A stretch of 64,000 nucleotides of DNA from Gaoshiqia sp050178015 (GTDB lineage: Bacteria; Bacteroidota; Bacteroidia; Bacteroidales; Prolixibacteraceae): assembly GCA_050178015.1 (NCBI GenBank), contig JBFXGM010000026.1, positions 1 through 64,000 of the forward strand, read 5' to 3'. Below are positions 43,814-51,767 of the stretch, piece after piece (position 1 is the stretch's first letter; every line of letters begins with the position of its first letter). The position numbers were made by a program, and so were the translations under genes. The notes beneath the pieces were generated by a model. That model saw nothing but the letters and a program-made list of their open reading frames with translations, had not been told where the DNA came from and did not search any database.

Positions 43814-44764
43814 TTACGAGAACAGCGAATCGACAAATTCCTTGCGGCGGAAAATCTGAAGGTCTTCCATTTTTTCGCCAATACCGATGTATTTTACCGG
43901 AACTTTAAATTGATCGCTGATGCCGATTACCACGCCGCCTTTGGCTGTGCCATCGAGCTTGGTCAGGGCCAGTGCCGTTACTTCGGTGGCCAGCGTAAAC
44001 TGTTTAGCTTGCTCAAACGCGTTCTGCCCGGTTGATCCATCCAAAATAAGCAACACTTCGTTGGGGGCATCCGGAACAACTTTCTGCATCACCTTTTTAA
44101 TTTTGGCCAGCTCGTTCATCAGGTTGATCTTGTTGTGCAGACGGCCGGCTGTGTCAATAATCACCACATCGGCGCCCGAAGCTTTGGCCGAGGTCAACGT
44201 GTCGTAAGCTACCGATGCCGGGTCGGATCCCATATTTTGACGGACGATGGGCACATCCACCCGTTCGGCCCAGATCTGGAGCTGGTCGATGGCCGCTGCC
44301 CGAAAGGTATCTGCTGCACCCAGCACCACTTTTTTGCCTGCCTGTTTAAAGTTCCAGGCAAGTTTGCCAATCGTGGTGGTTTTTCCAACGCCGTTAACGC
44401 CAACCACCATAATTACATAGGGTTCAGTACGTTGCGGAAGATCAAAATCAGCAACATCCTCCGTATTATTTTCCTCCAGCAAAGCTGCAATTTCTTCTTT
44501 CAGTATCCCATTTAACTCATCAACGCCCAAATACTTATCACGGTCAACCCGTTCTTCAATCCGGCGAATGATTTTTAGCGTGGTATCCACGCCTACATCC
44601 GAAGTGATCAATACTTCTTCCAGGCTATCCAGCACCTCGTCATCCACTTTCGATTTTCCGACAACGGCACGGCTAAGTTTTTTGAATACACTTTCCTTGG
44701 TTTTGGAAAGCCCCTGGTCGAGACTTTCTTTTTTTGCTTTGGAAAATACTCCGAAAAGACCCAT
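43814..44764 (-). CDS. ftsY: Signal recognition particle receptor FtsY
   Basis: SRP GTPase receptor that docks ribosomes with nascent membrane proteins at the inner membrane. It has a short charged N-terminus (MGLFGVFSKAKKESLDQ) and the four-helix N domain. The G domain shows GVNGVGKTTTIGKLA, DTFRAAAIDQLQIWAE, DTAGRLHNK and TKLDGTAKGG. At 316 aa it is a compact form. The ATG at 44764 is used. Its usual neighbour DUF4295 is displaced about 3 kb upstream by an inserted regulator/radical-SAM block. Confidence 0.96.
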   Translation of the reverse strand: MGLFGVFSKAKKESLDQGLSKTKESVFKKLSRAVVGKSKVDDEVLDSLEEVLITSDVGVDTTLKIIRRIEERVDRDKYLGVDELNGILKEEIAALLEENNTEDVADFDLPQRTEPYVIMVVGVNGVGKTTTIGKLAWNFKQAGKKVVLGAADTFRAAAIDQLQIWAERVDVPIVRQNMGSDPASVAYDTLTSAKASGADVVIIDTAGRLHNKINLMNELAKIKKVMQKVVPDAPNEVLLILDGSTGQNAFEQAKQFTLATEVTALALTKLDGTAKGGVVIGISDQFKVPVKYIGIGEKMEDLQIFRRKEFVDSLFS

Positions 44765-44865
44765 AATCTTCAAATTTTTAGGGGCGCAATTTACAAAATT
44801 TAACGGATATTCAGGGCTTAAAATCGGCTGGTATCCAAATAATCACCGGCAAAAAAACCACTTGT

Positions 44866-45633
44866 TCATGAACCCCGAAGCTTGCGGATTTCTTCTTTCA
44901 TTTCAGCTAAAACATCCGACAGGCGGGTCACATCCAGATGGCTTGGTTTGGGCATTTCAAAACTAAGCACCCCTCGGGCTTTCCAAATTTCAAGAACAGA
45001 ACTATTGTCAACCAAATAAGGCTCGTACTCAGGATTGTCGGATTTCAGCAACAAATGATTCCCATTTTCCAGGTAGGTCCGCTTATAAACCAAACCTTCG
45101 TCGGTGGTCACCAACACATAGGTTTGCCCGTCGCGCAAATCAGCGACCGATTCCACAAATTCACAAAACAGGTACGAGCCGGGCAAAACCGGCAGCATAC
45201 TGTCGCCTTTAATTTGAAAAACCCGGTACGTTTTTCCACCCAAAAGTTCAGGGACCGGCATCGAAAACCGCGGCAGCTGCCCGATAAATTCGGGATCGGC
45301 AAAACCATTGAGGTAGCCAGCCGAAGCTTTTACCGGCACAATCGGGATCAATTCGTCATTGTTGTGATCTACCACAACGGATAAAATTTGCAGTTGTTTC
45401 CCGACTGCACCGGGATTACTCAATCCCGACTGTAAATCCGAACTGATCAGCTGATCAAGCGACAGGTCAAAAACGGTGGCCAACTGTTGCAAGACCGAAA
45501 TTTTGGGTGTGGCCCTGCCCTCTTCGTACGATCCGATCAGCGAGCGTTTCAGCTGCAACTTGTCAGCCAAATCCTGCTGAGTAAGCCGATGTTGCTTTCG
45601 CAAATATTTGATATTTTCAGCAAGTTGATCCAT
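44866..45633 (-). CDS. LexA/CI-like repressor (HTH plus S24 peptidase)
   Basis: A 255-aa regulator. The N-terminal XRE helix-turn-helix is LRKQHRLTQQDLADKLQLKRSLIGSYEEG. The C-terminal S24 domain has a VKASAGYLNG segment with an Ala-Gly pair like the autocleavage site of LexA/CI repressors, a catalytic Ser in GDSMLPVLPGSYL and a Lys in VYKRTYLE. This suggests self-cleavage on DNA damage. It is divergently transcribed from a radical-SAM DNA modification/repair pair and shares its control region, so it probably represses both. Confidence 0.88.
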   Translation of the reverse strand: MDQLAENIKYLRKQHRLTQQDLADKLQLKRSLIGSYEEGRATPKISVLQQLATVFDLSLDQLISSDLQSGLSNPGAVGKQLQILSVVVDHNNDELIPIVPVKASAGYLNGFADPEFIGQLPRFSMPVPELLGGKTYRVFQIKGDSMLPVLPGSYLFCEFVESVADLRDGQTYVLVTTDEGLVYKRTYLENGNHLLLKSDNPEYEPYLVDNSSVLEIWKARGVLSFEMPKPSHLDVTRLSDVLAEMKEEIRKLRGS

Positions 45634-45689
45634 AAACAATAACGTATTTGGGAACCAATCGATTCCTTATAAACCTAAAAATGGCTATT

Positions 45690-45703
45690 CAAAATTAGCT
45701 AAT
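45690..45703 (-). promoter_or_regulatory. Repressor promoter with overlapping palindrome
   Basis: On the minus strand TAATTTTG (45697-45690) is a TAnnTTTG box for the repressor gene. It overlaps the palindrome ATTAGCTAAT (45694-45703). CAAAATTAGC recurs at 45774-45783, just before the radical-SAM start. Confidence 0.5.
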
Positions 45704-45714
45704 ATTTTTAGCAC

Positions 45715-45738
45715 ATACTAATTTATTTAGTATTTTTG
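45715..45738 (+). promoter_or_regulatory. Operator dyad overlapping the radical-SAM gene promoter
   Basis: Perfect dyad ATACTAA-TTTAT-TTAGTAT (45715-45733) overlaps the plus-strand -7 box TATTTTTG (45731-45738). A repressor bound here would block the promoter. The divergent LexA-like protein is the obvious candidate. Confidence 0.6.
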
Positions 45739-45788
45739 TATCATAAATGACTGTGCCGGCTCAAGAAAAACGTCAAAATTAGCCAAAC

Positions 45789-47096
45789 ATGGACCAAACC
45801 CTTCAGGAAAAGCTAAAAATATTAGCAGATGCGGCCAAATACGATGTTTCCTGTGCATCCAGCGGAAACAACCGGCAAAACACGAATGGCGGACTGGGCA
45901 ATGCATTGTCCTGCGGTGTTTGTCACAGCTTTACTGATGACGGGCGGTGCGTCAGCTTGCTGAAAATTTTGATGACCAACCATTGCATCTACGATTGTGC
46001 GTATTGCATCAACCGGCGAAGCAACGACCGTCCACGCGCAACATTCACCGTACAGGAAGTGGTGGACCTCACCATCAATTTCTACCGGCGAAATTATATT
46101 GAAGGACTATTCCTCAGCTCTGGGGTAATCAAAAATCCCGATTTTACGATGGAACGACTGATGCTGGTCACCAAAAAACTCCGGCTGGAAGAGCGCTTCA
46201 ACGGCTACATCCACCTGAAAGCGATCCCCGGAGCCAGTCCCGAACTGATCCGCCAAGCGGGATTATATGCCGACCGGCTGAGTGTCAATATCGAAATTCC
46301 GACAGAACCGGAGCTCAAACGACTGGCCCCCGAAAAAAACTTCGGTACTGTTTTGCAGCCCATGAACCAGATCAAAGAAGGCATCCAACGATATAAAGAA
46401 GAACGCCGGAAATACCGGAAAGCACCAGTTTTTACACCCGCAGGACAAAGCACCCAACTGATTGTTGGCGCCACACCCGAAAGTGACCGGCAAATTTTGC
46501 AATTGGCCTCGGGCTTTTATCACGAGCAGCAACTGAAACGGGTTTACTATTCCGGCTACCTGCCCGTAAATGAATACGACAAACGGTTACCTGCGCTTCA
46601 ATCGCCGCCGCTGGTCCGCGAAAACCGGTTGTACCAAAGCGACTGGCTGATGCGTTTTTATCATTTCCGGGCCGACGAAATCCTGACACCCGAGCAGCCG
46701 TTCCTGGATCTGGAAATCGATCCGAAACTGGCGTACGCGCTACGCAACCTACACCTCTTTCCGGTTGATATAAACAAAGCGGATTACGAGATGATCCTGC
46801 GGGTGCCGGGCATTGGGGTGCAATCGGCCAAAATGATCGTGGATGCCCGCCGGTTTCGGCAGCTGAACAGTTATCACCTAAAAAAAATTGGCGTGGTCCT
46901 GAAGCGCGCCCAATATTTCATCACTTGCAACGAATTGCCAGTATATCGCGGTTATTGGGATCCCGGGCAGTTGAAAAACCACCTGATTGCTGAATGCCAC
47001 ACGAAACGGAAAAAACCTGGAGATACACAACTGAGCCTTTTTCCACTTATTCCGGCCTTATCGGCCCCTGCAAATCAACTTCATTTTAAAAGCTAA
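45789..47096 (+). CDS. Putative DNA modification/repair radical SAM protein
   Basis: A 435-aa radical-SAM enzyme of the TIGR03916 type. The cluster motif CIYDCAYC gives Cys66, 70 and 73, preceded by the family segment NALSCGVCHSFTDDGRCVSLLKIL. A C-terminal helix-hairpin-helix (RVPGIGVQSAKMIVDARRF) suggests DNA binding. Members occur beside a DUF4130 protein, as here (3 nt apart). The reaction has not been established to my knowledge; the name rests on domain content. Confidence 0.9.
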   Translation: MDQTLQEKLKILADAAKYDVSCASSGNNRQNTNGGLGNALSCGVCHSFTDDGRCVSLLKILMTNHCIYDCAYCINRRSNDRPRATFTVQEVVDLTINFYRRNYIEGLFLSSGVIKNPDFTMERLMLVTKKLRLEERFNGYIHLKAIPGASPELIRQAGLYADRLSVNIEIPTEPELKRLAPEKNFGTVLQPMNQIKEGIQRYKEERRKYRKAPVFTPAGQSTQLIVGATPESDRQILQLASGFYHEQQLKRVYYSGYLPVNEYDKRLPALQSPPLVRENRLYQSDWLMRFYHFRADEILTPEQPFLDLEIDPKLAYALRNLHLFPVDINKADYEMILRVPGIGVQSAKMIVDARRFRQLNSYHLKKIGVVLKRAQYFITCNELPVYRGYWDPGQLKNHLIAECHTKRKKPGDTQLSLFPLIPALSAPANQLHFKS

Positions 47097-47099
47097 ACC

Positions 47100-47873
47100 A
47101 TGGCCTTTCTACTTTACGACGGTACATTTGAAGGTTTCCTGACTGTGGTTTTTGAATGTTACGCCCAAAAACTGGTACCGGTTGATATATGCAAGGAAAC
47201 AGCGTTCCAGAAAAATTTGTTTACTGAAAAGCTCTCCATCCATACCGATGAACAAAAGGCCGGGCGGGTTTGGAGATCGCTTCAGGCAAAACTTCATCGG
47301 CGGAATAAAAATCTGCCGTTACTGGTTTTTCTATCCGAAAGTACGGGAATTGAGATGAAATTGTACCGGTATATCCTCCGTGTATTCGATACGCGTAGAA
47401 GCATTGAAACCGATTATGCCGACCAGGATGTGCTCGAATTGAAGAAAATTGAGCGTCAGGTGCTGCGCGAAACCATGAGGATCCTCCAGTTTGTGCGTTT
47501 TCGGCAAACCAGGGACAACTTATTTTTTGCGCCGGTTGAACCGGAGTTTGACGTGTTGCCCTTTACAATCAACCATTTCCGCGAACGTTTTGCCGACCAA
47601 CTATGGCTGATTTACGACATCAAACGGGATTATGGCATTTTTTATGACCGGGAAATAACAAGGGAAGTTGTACTCTCTGAAAAAACATTTTCGCAGACTG
47701 ACGGGAAAGTTTCAGCTAATTTACTGGAAGAAACCGAAGAAAGGTATCAAACCCTGTGGAAAGCTTATTTTGACCACATCAACATTCTGGAACGGGAAAA
47801 CCCAACATTGCAAGCACAGCACATGCCCCGTCGATACTGGAAGTTTTTGCCCGAAAAATCGCCAATCCGATGA
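47100..47873 (+). CDS. TIGR03915/DUF4130 partner of the radical-SAM protein
   Basis: A 257-aa soluble protein opening LLYDGTFEGFLTVVFECY with FRERFADQLWLIYDIKRDYGIFYD in the C-terminal half, both hallmarks of the DUF4130 family. Homologues in other bacteria are fused to or encoded with uracil-DNA-glycosylase-like domains; here the glycosylase part is absent. It starts 3 nt after the radical-SAM gene, so the two are co-expressed. A role in nucleic-acid repair or modification is inferred from this pairing. Confidence 0.9.
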   Translation: MAFLLYDGTFEGFLTVVFECYAQKLVPVDICKETAFQKNLFTEKLSIHTDEQKAGRVWRSLQAKLHRRNKNLPLLVFLSESTGIEMKLYRYILRVFDTRRSIETDYADQDVLELKKIERQVLRETMRILQFVRFRQTRDNLFFAPVEPEFDVLPFTINHFRERFADQLWLIYDIKRDYGIFYDREITREVVLSEKTFSQTDGKVSANLLEETEERYQTLWKAYFDHINILERENPTLQAQHMPRRYWKFLPEKSPIR

Positions 47874-47878
47874 AATAA

Positions 47879-47911
47879 AAAAAGCTTCCACGGTGAAGTG
47901 AAAGCTTTTTC
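47879..47911. terminator. Bidirectional terminator
   Basis: AAAAAGCTTCCAC/GTGAAAGCTTTTT, 13 positions with one mismatch around GGTGAA. It has T-rich ends on both strands and ends the radical-SAM operon from the left and the rpmB-rpmG-DUF4295 operon from the right. Confidence 0.8.
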
Positions 47912-47928
47912 ATTAAGCAAAGTATATT

Positions 47929-48081
47929 TTACTTTTTAAAATAATCTTTAACCATTTCGTTTGGCACTACGCCTTCCTGAAATGTATAAGCACCGGTTTT
48001 ATCAGATTTTACCATTTTGATTACTTTGGCATAACCTTTACCAGCTCCTTTTTGTAATGATGCAACTGCTTTCTTAGCCAT
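47929..48081 (-). CDS. DUF4295 small basic protein
   Basis: A 50-aa basic protein (MAKKAVASLQKGAGKGYAKV...NEMVKDYFKK) of the DUF4295 family, found in Bacteroidota immediately after rpmG. Its basic composition and invariant place with ribosomal-protein genes suggest a ribosome-associated protein, an inference. The start lies 8 nt after the rpmG stop. Confidence 0.92.
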   Translation of the reverse strand: MAKKAVASLQKGAGKGYAKVIKMVKSDKTGAYTFQEGVVPNEMVKDYFKK

Positions 48082-48089
48082 ATCTCAAA

Positions 48090-48272
48090 TTATTTAATTT
48101 CGCGGTGAACAGTTACTTTTTTCAAGTTTGGGTTGTACTTTTTCAACTCCAAACGTTCAGGTGTATTTTTCCGGTTTTTTGTAGAAATATACCGTGAAGT
48201 TCCGGGAACACCACTTTCCTTTTGTTCGGTACATTCCAGAATTACCTGAACCCGATTACCTTTCTTAGCCAT
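48090..48272 (-). CDS. rpmG: 50S ribosomal protein L33
   Basis: A 60-aa ribosomal protein with the L33 pattern VQVILECTEQKESGVPGTSRYISTKNRKNTPERLELKKYNP. The zinc-ribbon cysteines of the C+ form are missing (a single Cys), so it is the C-minus, zinc-independent form. It lies 11 nt after rpmB. Confidence 0.97.
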   Translation of the reverse strand: MAKKGNRVQVILECTEQKESGVPGTSRYISTKNRKNTPERLELKKYNPNLKKVTVHREIK

Positions 48273-48283
48273 TTTTTACCCTT

Positions 48284-48526
48284 TTAAATGTTCGTTACCA
48301 AGCCTTTTGCTTTGGCATCTTTCAATGCAACACTCAGCCCATTTTTATTAATGGTACGCAAGCCAGCGGCCGAAACGGTCAACGAAATCCAACGATCTTC
48401 GGTAGGAAGATAGAACTTCTTGTTGAACAGGTTCGGACTGAACCGACGTTTGGTCCTTCTTTTCGAGTGAGAAACATTATTTCCCACCATCGCTTTTTTT
48501 CCGGTTATTTGACAAATTCTTGACAT
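48284..48526 (-). CDS. rpmB: 50S ribosomal protein L28
   Basis: An 80-aa ribosomal protein: MSRICQITGKKAMVGNNVSHSKRRTKRRFSPNL, then RWISLTVSAAGLRTINKNGL, both typical of L28. It is the first gene of rpmB-rpmG-DUF4295. A candidate -7 box TACATTTG lies far upstream (48738-48731), giving a leader of about 200 nt. Confidence 0.97.
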   Translation of the reverse strand: MSRICQITGKKAMVGNNVSHSKRRTKRRFSPNLFNKKFYLPTEDRWISLTVSAAGLRTINKNGLSVALKDAKAKGLVTNI

Positions 48527-48913
48527 TGTCTTATTTTTTTACAGATCACACGTTTTTCAAACAGTTCGCAAAATAAGTGCATTTTCTTCAAATATTCAAA
48601 TTGTCAGCCATGTTTTTTCTTCTTTTTTCAACAAGTAATTGTTTATAAATCAAAAAGTTTTTCATTCCGTCCCAATTTATAATGGTTCCGGTCGCATGGT
48701 CCTACCGGTTTGCTTCCTTGCGGAGAGGTGCAAATGTACTGTTTATAAATGAATAAGCGGGTTATTATTACTGGCTTGGATTCTTGTTTCGCCATTTTCT
48801 GCCTCATGGTAACGAGCCCGGATTTTCTTTCCGTTACAGACTACGACGGGCGATTATTGTACAGCTTTCATTTTTTCAGAAAAGAAGCTTATTTTAGGTG
48901 AAAAATCACACCC
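48527..48913. other. Leader region of rpmB and divergent CPBP gene
   Basis: A 387-nt gap. On the minus strand TACATTTG (48738-48731) is a plausible rpmB promoter -7 box, and the long leader to rpmB holds only short frames that look accidental. No hairpin or riboswitch was recognised. On the plus side I see no clear promoter for the CPBP gene. Confidence 0.4.
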
Positions 48914-49729
48914 ATGAGTTCGGAACGATTAAGATACTACCCAACCATACTGGGTGCAGCCCACCTGGTCATTCTATATATTTTTATTCAAACGGTTGTT
49001 GACTTTCCGCTGGCCGTTTGGGATTATTACCACGGAACAGAGTTTTTGTACCATCCAGTCAAAAAAATTGTGCTGGGTATTGGCTCGGTTGTTTTTATTC
49101 TGGCCTTTGGCTACCGGAAAGCCCAAACCAGCCTAAAAGAGCTTTTCCCGGCCAAATGGTTCAACCCGTTGCTCTTCATCCCGATGACCTTGTTTCTGAT
49201 GGCAGCTCACGTTTTCCTGGGCGAAGTAAACCGGGCAGTCGATCAACTGATTCCGGCACCGCCGTGGTTTTGGGAACTGTTCGACCGTATTTTTGAAAAC
49301 GATTACGGTTTTTATGGCGCTTTTCTGAAGGTGGTGGTTATTGCCCCCATCATCGAAGAACTCATTTTCCGTGGGATCATCATGCACGGCTTTATGCGTA
49401 ATTACCCGAAAATTATTGCGATTGTAGTTTCAGCCTTGTTTTTTGCGTTGTTCCACCTCAATCCCTGGCAGTTTCCGGCCACCTTTCTGCTGGGTTTGTT
49501 GCTGGGCTGGTTAATGGTGGTTACCCGCAATATTTTCGCCTGTATTGCCGGTCATGCCATCAACAACCTGCTGGTGCTGCTCAGTATTGAATATTGGGAA
49601 GAAATCACCGGCTTTTCGTTTTTCCTGCTCGAAAAAAATGCACAACTGCAAATCAGCTACTTTGTTGCCGGACTAAGTGTGGTGCTGATTGGCCTGATTG
49701 CCCTGATGAAAAAGAAAAAAATCAGCTGA
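48914..49729 (+). CDS. CPBP-family intramembrane metalloprotease
   Basis: A 271-aa multi-pass membrane protein of the CAAX protease/bacteriocin-processing family. The diagnostic EExxxR is in IAPIIEELIFRGIIMHGF, the second motif FxxxH in FFALFHLNPWQFP, and the third His in CIAGHAINNLL. Substrate unknown. Its stop codon overlaps the start of the DUF456 gene (TGATG), indicating translational coupling. Confidence 0.92.
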   Translation: MSSERLRYYPTILGAAHLVILYIFIQTVVDFPLAVWDYYHGTEFLYHPVKKIVLGIGSVVFILAFGYRKAQTSLKELFPAKWFNPLLFIPMTLFLMAAHVFLGEVNRAVDQLIPAPPWFWELFDRIFENDYGFYGAFLKVVVIAPIIEELIFRGIIMHGFMRNYPKIIAIVVSALFFALFHLNPWQFPATFLLGLLLGWLMVVTRNIFACIAGHAINNLLVLLSIEYWEEITGFSFFLLEKNAQLQISYFVAGLSVVLIGLIALMKKKKIS

Positions 49730-50205
49730 TGGATTACGTATTGATTGGATTGGGCATTGTCCTGCTGTTGGTGGGAATTGCCGGAGCCATTTTACCGGTT
49801 TTGCCCGGGCCACCGCTCAACTACGGAGCATTGTTGTTACTTCATGCTACAACGAAACACCAGTTTACCGATCGGTTTTTGCTCATCTGGGCCGTAATTA
49901 CGATCCTGGTTTATGCGCTTGACTACCTGATTCCTGCCTGGGGTACCAAAAAGTTTGGCGGCAGCAAACAGGGTATTTGGGGCAGCATTCTCGGTCTTCT
50001 CATCGGACTAATTCTTTTCCCGCCCATTGGAATTATTGTAGGCCCGTTCGTTGGGGCCGTGCTGGGCGAATTGCTCAGCGGAAAAACCTCCACACAAGCG
50101 CTTCGCTCTGGCTTTGGCTCGTTTGTCGGCTTTTTGGCAGGAACGCTGCTCAAGCTAATCGCCTCGGGTATGATGACCTGGTATTTCTTTACAGAATTGA
50201 TTTAA
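49729..50205 (+). CDS. DUF456 membrane protein
   Basis: A 158-aa protein, nearly all hydrophobic, with four membrane helices and Gly-rich repeats (GIAGAILPVLPGPPLNYGALLLL; GSILGLLIGLILFPPIGIIVGPFVGAVLGELL) typical of DUF456. The function is unknown. The start is the ATG overlapping the CPBP stop; the frame is open upstream only because it lies inside the CPBP gene. Confidence 0.88.
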   Translation: MDYVLIGLGIVLLLVGIAGAILPVLPGPPLNYGALLLLHATTKHQFTDRFLLIWAVITILVYALDYLIPAWGTKKFGGSKQGIWGSILGLLIGLILFPPIGIIVGPFVGAVLGELLSGKTSTQALRSGFGSFVGFLAGTLLKLIASGMMTWYFFTELI

Positions 50206-50267
50206 TGAAACATCCGGCCTCGCACCGTTTTATATTCGGCGAGGGTGAATTAATTTCAGGGAATCTA

Positions 50268-51767
50268 TCATTGATCAGTCGTTGGTCCCCAGCGGTTATA
50301 TTTCTCGGTAAGGGTTTTCAAAAATTCTTTTTGCGAGTTTTTCAACAACTTCCATTCCAGACGCCATTCCCAGTTGTTGGTAACGGTGCCGGGAGTGTTC
50401 ATCCGGCCCCGCCCATCCAGTTCCATCAAGTCCTGCATGGGCAAAATGGCCATATTGGCTACCGAAGCCCAGGCAGCCTCGATCAGGCTGCGGTGAATGT
50501 TGCCCCAGCCCGAACTAAAATAGCGTTTCAGGTTTTTACGCTCCTCTTTAGTGGCCGTTTTCAGCCAGCCAATAGTCGTATCGTTGTCGTGCGTACCGGT
50601 ATAAACCACAAAGTTTTGGTTGTAATTGTGCGGCAGGTTCACGTTGGTGGCATCCGAGCCATAGGCAAACTGGAGCACCTTCATACCGGGCAGGCTAAAA
50701 TGGTCGCGCAGCGCTTCCACCTCGGGGGTGATGATGCCCAGATCTTCGGCAATGACAGGCAAATCGCCGAGTTGCGTTTTCAACAGGCTGAGCATCTCAA
50801 AGCCTTTGGCCGGAAGCCATTTGCCGTTGATGGCATTTTCTTCGCTGGCCGGTATCGCCCAAAACGATTCCAATCCGCGAAAGTGGTCAATCCGGATCAA
50901 ATCGAACATGCGCAGGTTGAAATGGACACGCGCCGCCCACCAATCGTAGCTGCGTTCGGCCAGACGATCCCAATCGAATACGGGGCACCCCCAGTACTGG
51001 CCGGTTTCGCTGAAATAGTCGGGCGGCACCCCGCCTACGTGGGTCATCTGCCCTGCGTCATCCAGCAGAAAAATATCCTGGTTGCCCCACACGTCCGAGC
51101 TATCGAGCGACACGTACAGCGGCAAATCGCCGATAATACGGATGCCTTTGCTGTTGGCATAGGCTTTCAGCGCGAACCATTGCCTGAAGAAGATGAACTG
51201 CACAAAACGGTGAAAATAAATGTCAGCGGCATGTTCGTGCATAGCCACATCCATTTCGTGACTATCGCGATGTTTCAGCTTTTCAGGCCACTCGTTCCAG
51301 CATAATTTTTCGTTTTTGCCTTTAATAGCCCGGAACAGGGCATAATCATCCAACCACCAAGAGTGTTCGCCCAGAAACGTGTAGTAATCTTCTTTCCAAT
51401 CGTTGAACTTCTTTTTAAAAGCTGAAAAGGCCTTCCGTAACAATTTGGTTTTTCCCTTCAGCACCAGGTCATATTCCACCTTTTTAGCCGAAAGAACAGG
51501 CATCAGCTTTAGGTCGTCCTCCCTGATCAGGCCATCTTCAATCAGTTTTTCCAGGCTGATAAAGAGGATATTACCGGCAAATGCCGAAAAGGACTGGTAG
51601 GGTGAATTGCCGTAGCCGGTTGGCCCCAGCGGCAGAATTTGCCACAGCGTTTGTCTGGTTTCATGCAACAAATCAACAAACGCATAGGCGTCGTGCCCCA
51701 TGCTGCCAATGCCGTAAGGGTTTGGCAGCGAACTGATATGAAGTAAAATTCCACTATTTCGTTTCAT
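50268..51767 (-). CDS. malQ: 4-alpha-glucanotransferase (amylomaltase, GH77)
   Basis: Transfers alpha-1,4-glucan segments between maltodextrins or glycogen. At 499 aa it is the short amylomaltase type, without the N-terminal extensions of plant DPE2. GH77 motifs are SSLPNPYGIGSMG, PTGYGNSPYQSFSAFAG, the nucleophile region RIDHFRGLESFW, IAEDLGIITPEVEAL with the acid/base Glu, and TGTHDNDTTIGWL. The start overlaps the end of the oxidoreductase gene by 14 nt. Confidence 0.96.
   Translation of the reverse strand: MKRNSGILLHISSLPNPYGIGSMGHDAYAFVDLLHETRQTLWQILPLGPTGYGNSPYQSFSAFAGNILFISLEKLIEDGLIREDDLKLMPVLSAKKVEYDLVLKGKTKLLRKAFSAFKKKFNDWKEDYYTFLGEHSWWLDDYALFRAIKGKNEKLCWNEWPEKLKHRDSHEMDVAMHEHAADIYFHRFVQFIFFRQWFALKAYANSKGIRIIGDLPLYVSLDSSDVWGNQDIFLLDDAGQMTHVGGVPPDYFSETGQYWGCPVFDWDRLAERSYDWWAARVHFNLRMFDLIRIDHFRGLESFWAIPASEENAINGKWLPAKGFEMLSLLKTQLGDLPVIAEDLGIITPEVEALRDHFSLPGMKVLQFAYGSDATNVNLPHNYNQNFVVYTGTHDNDTTIGWLKTATKEERKNLKRYFSSGWGNIHRSLIEAAWASVANMAILPMQDLMELDGRGRMNTPGTVTNNWEWRLEWKLLKNSQKEFLKTLTEKYNRWGPTTDQ

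Noticed and set aside
49977..51305. A 442-codon plus-strand frame opposite malQ
   Set aside because: It overlaps the end of DUF456 and all GH77 motifs of malQ on the other strand; composition is typical of antisense frames.
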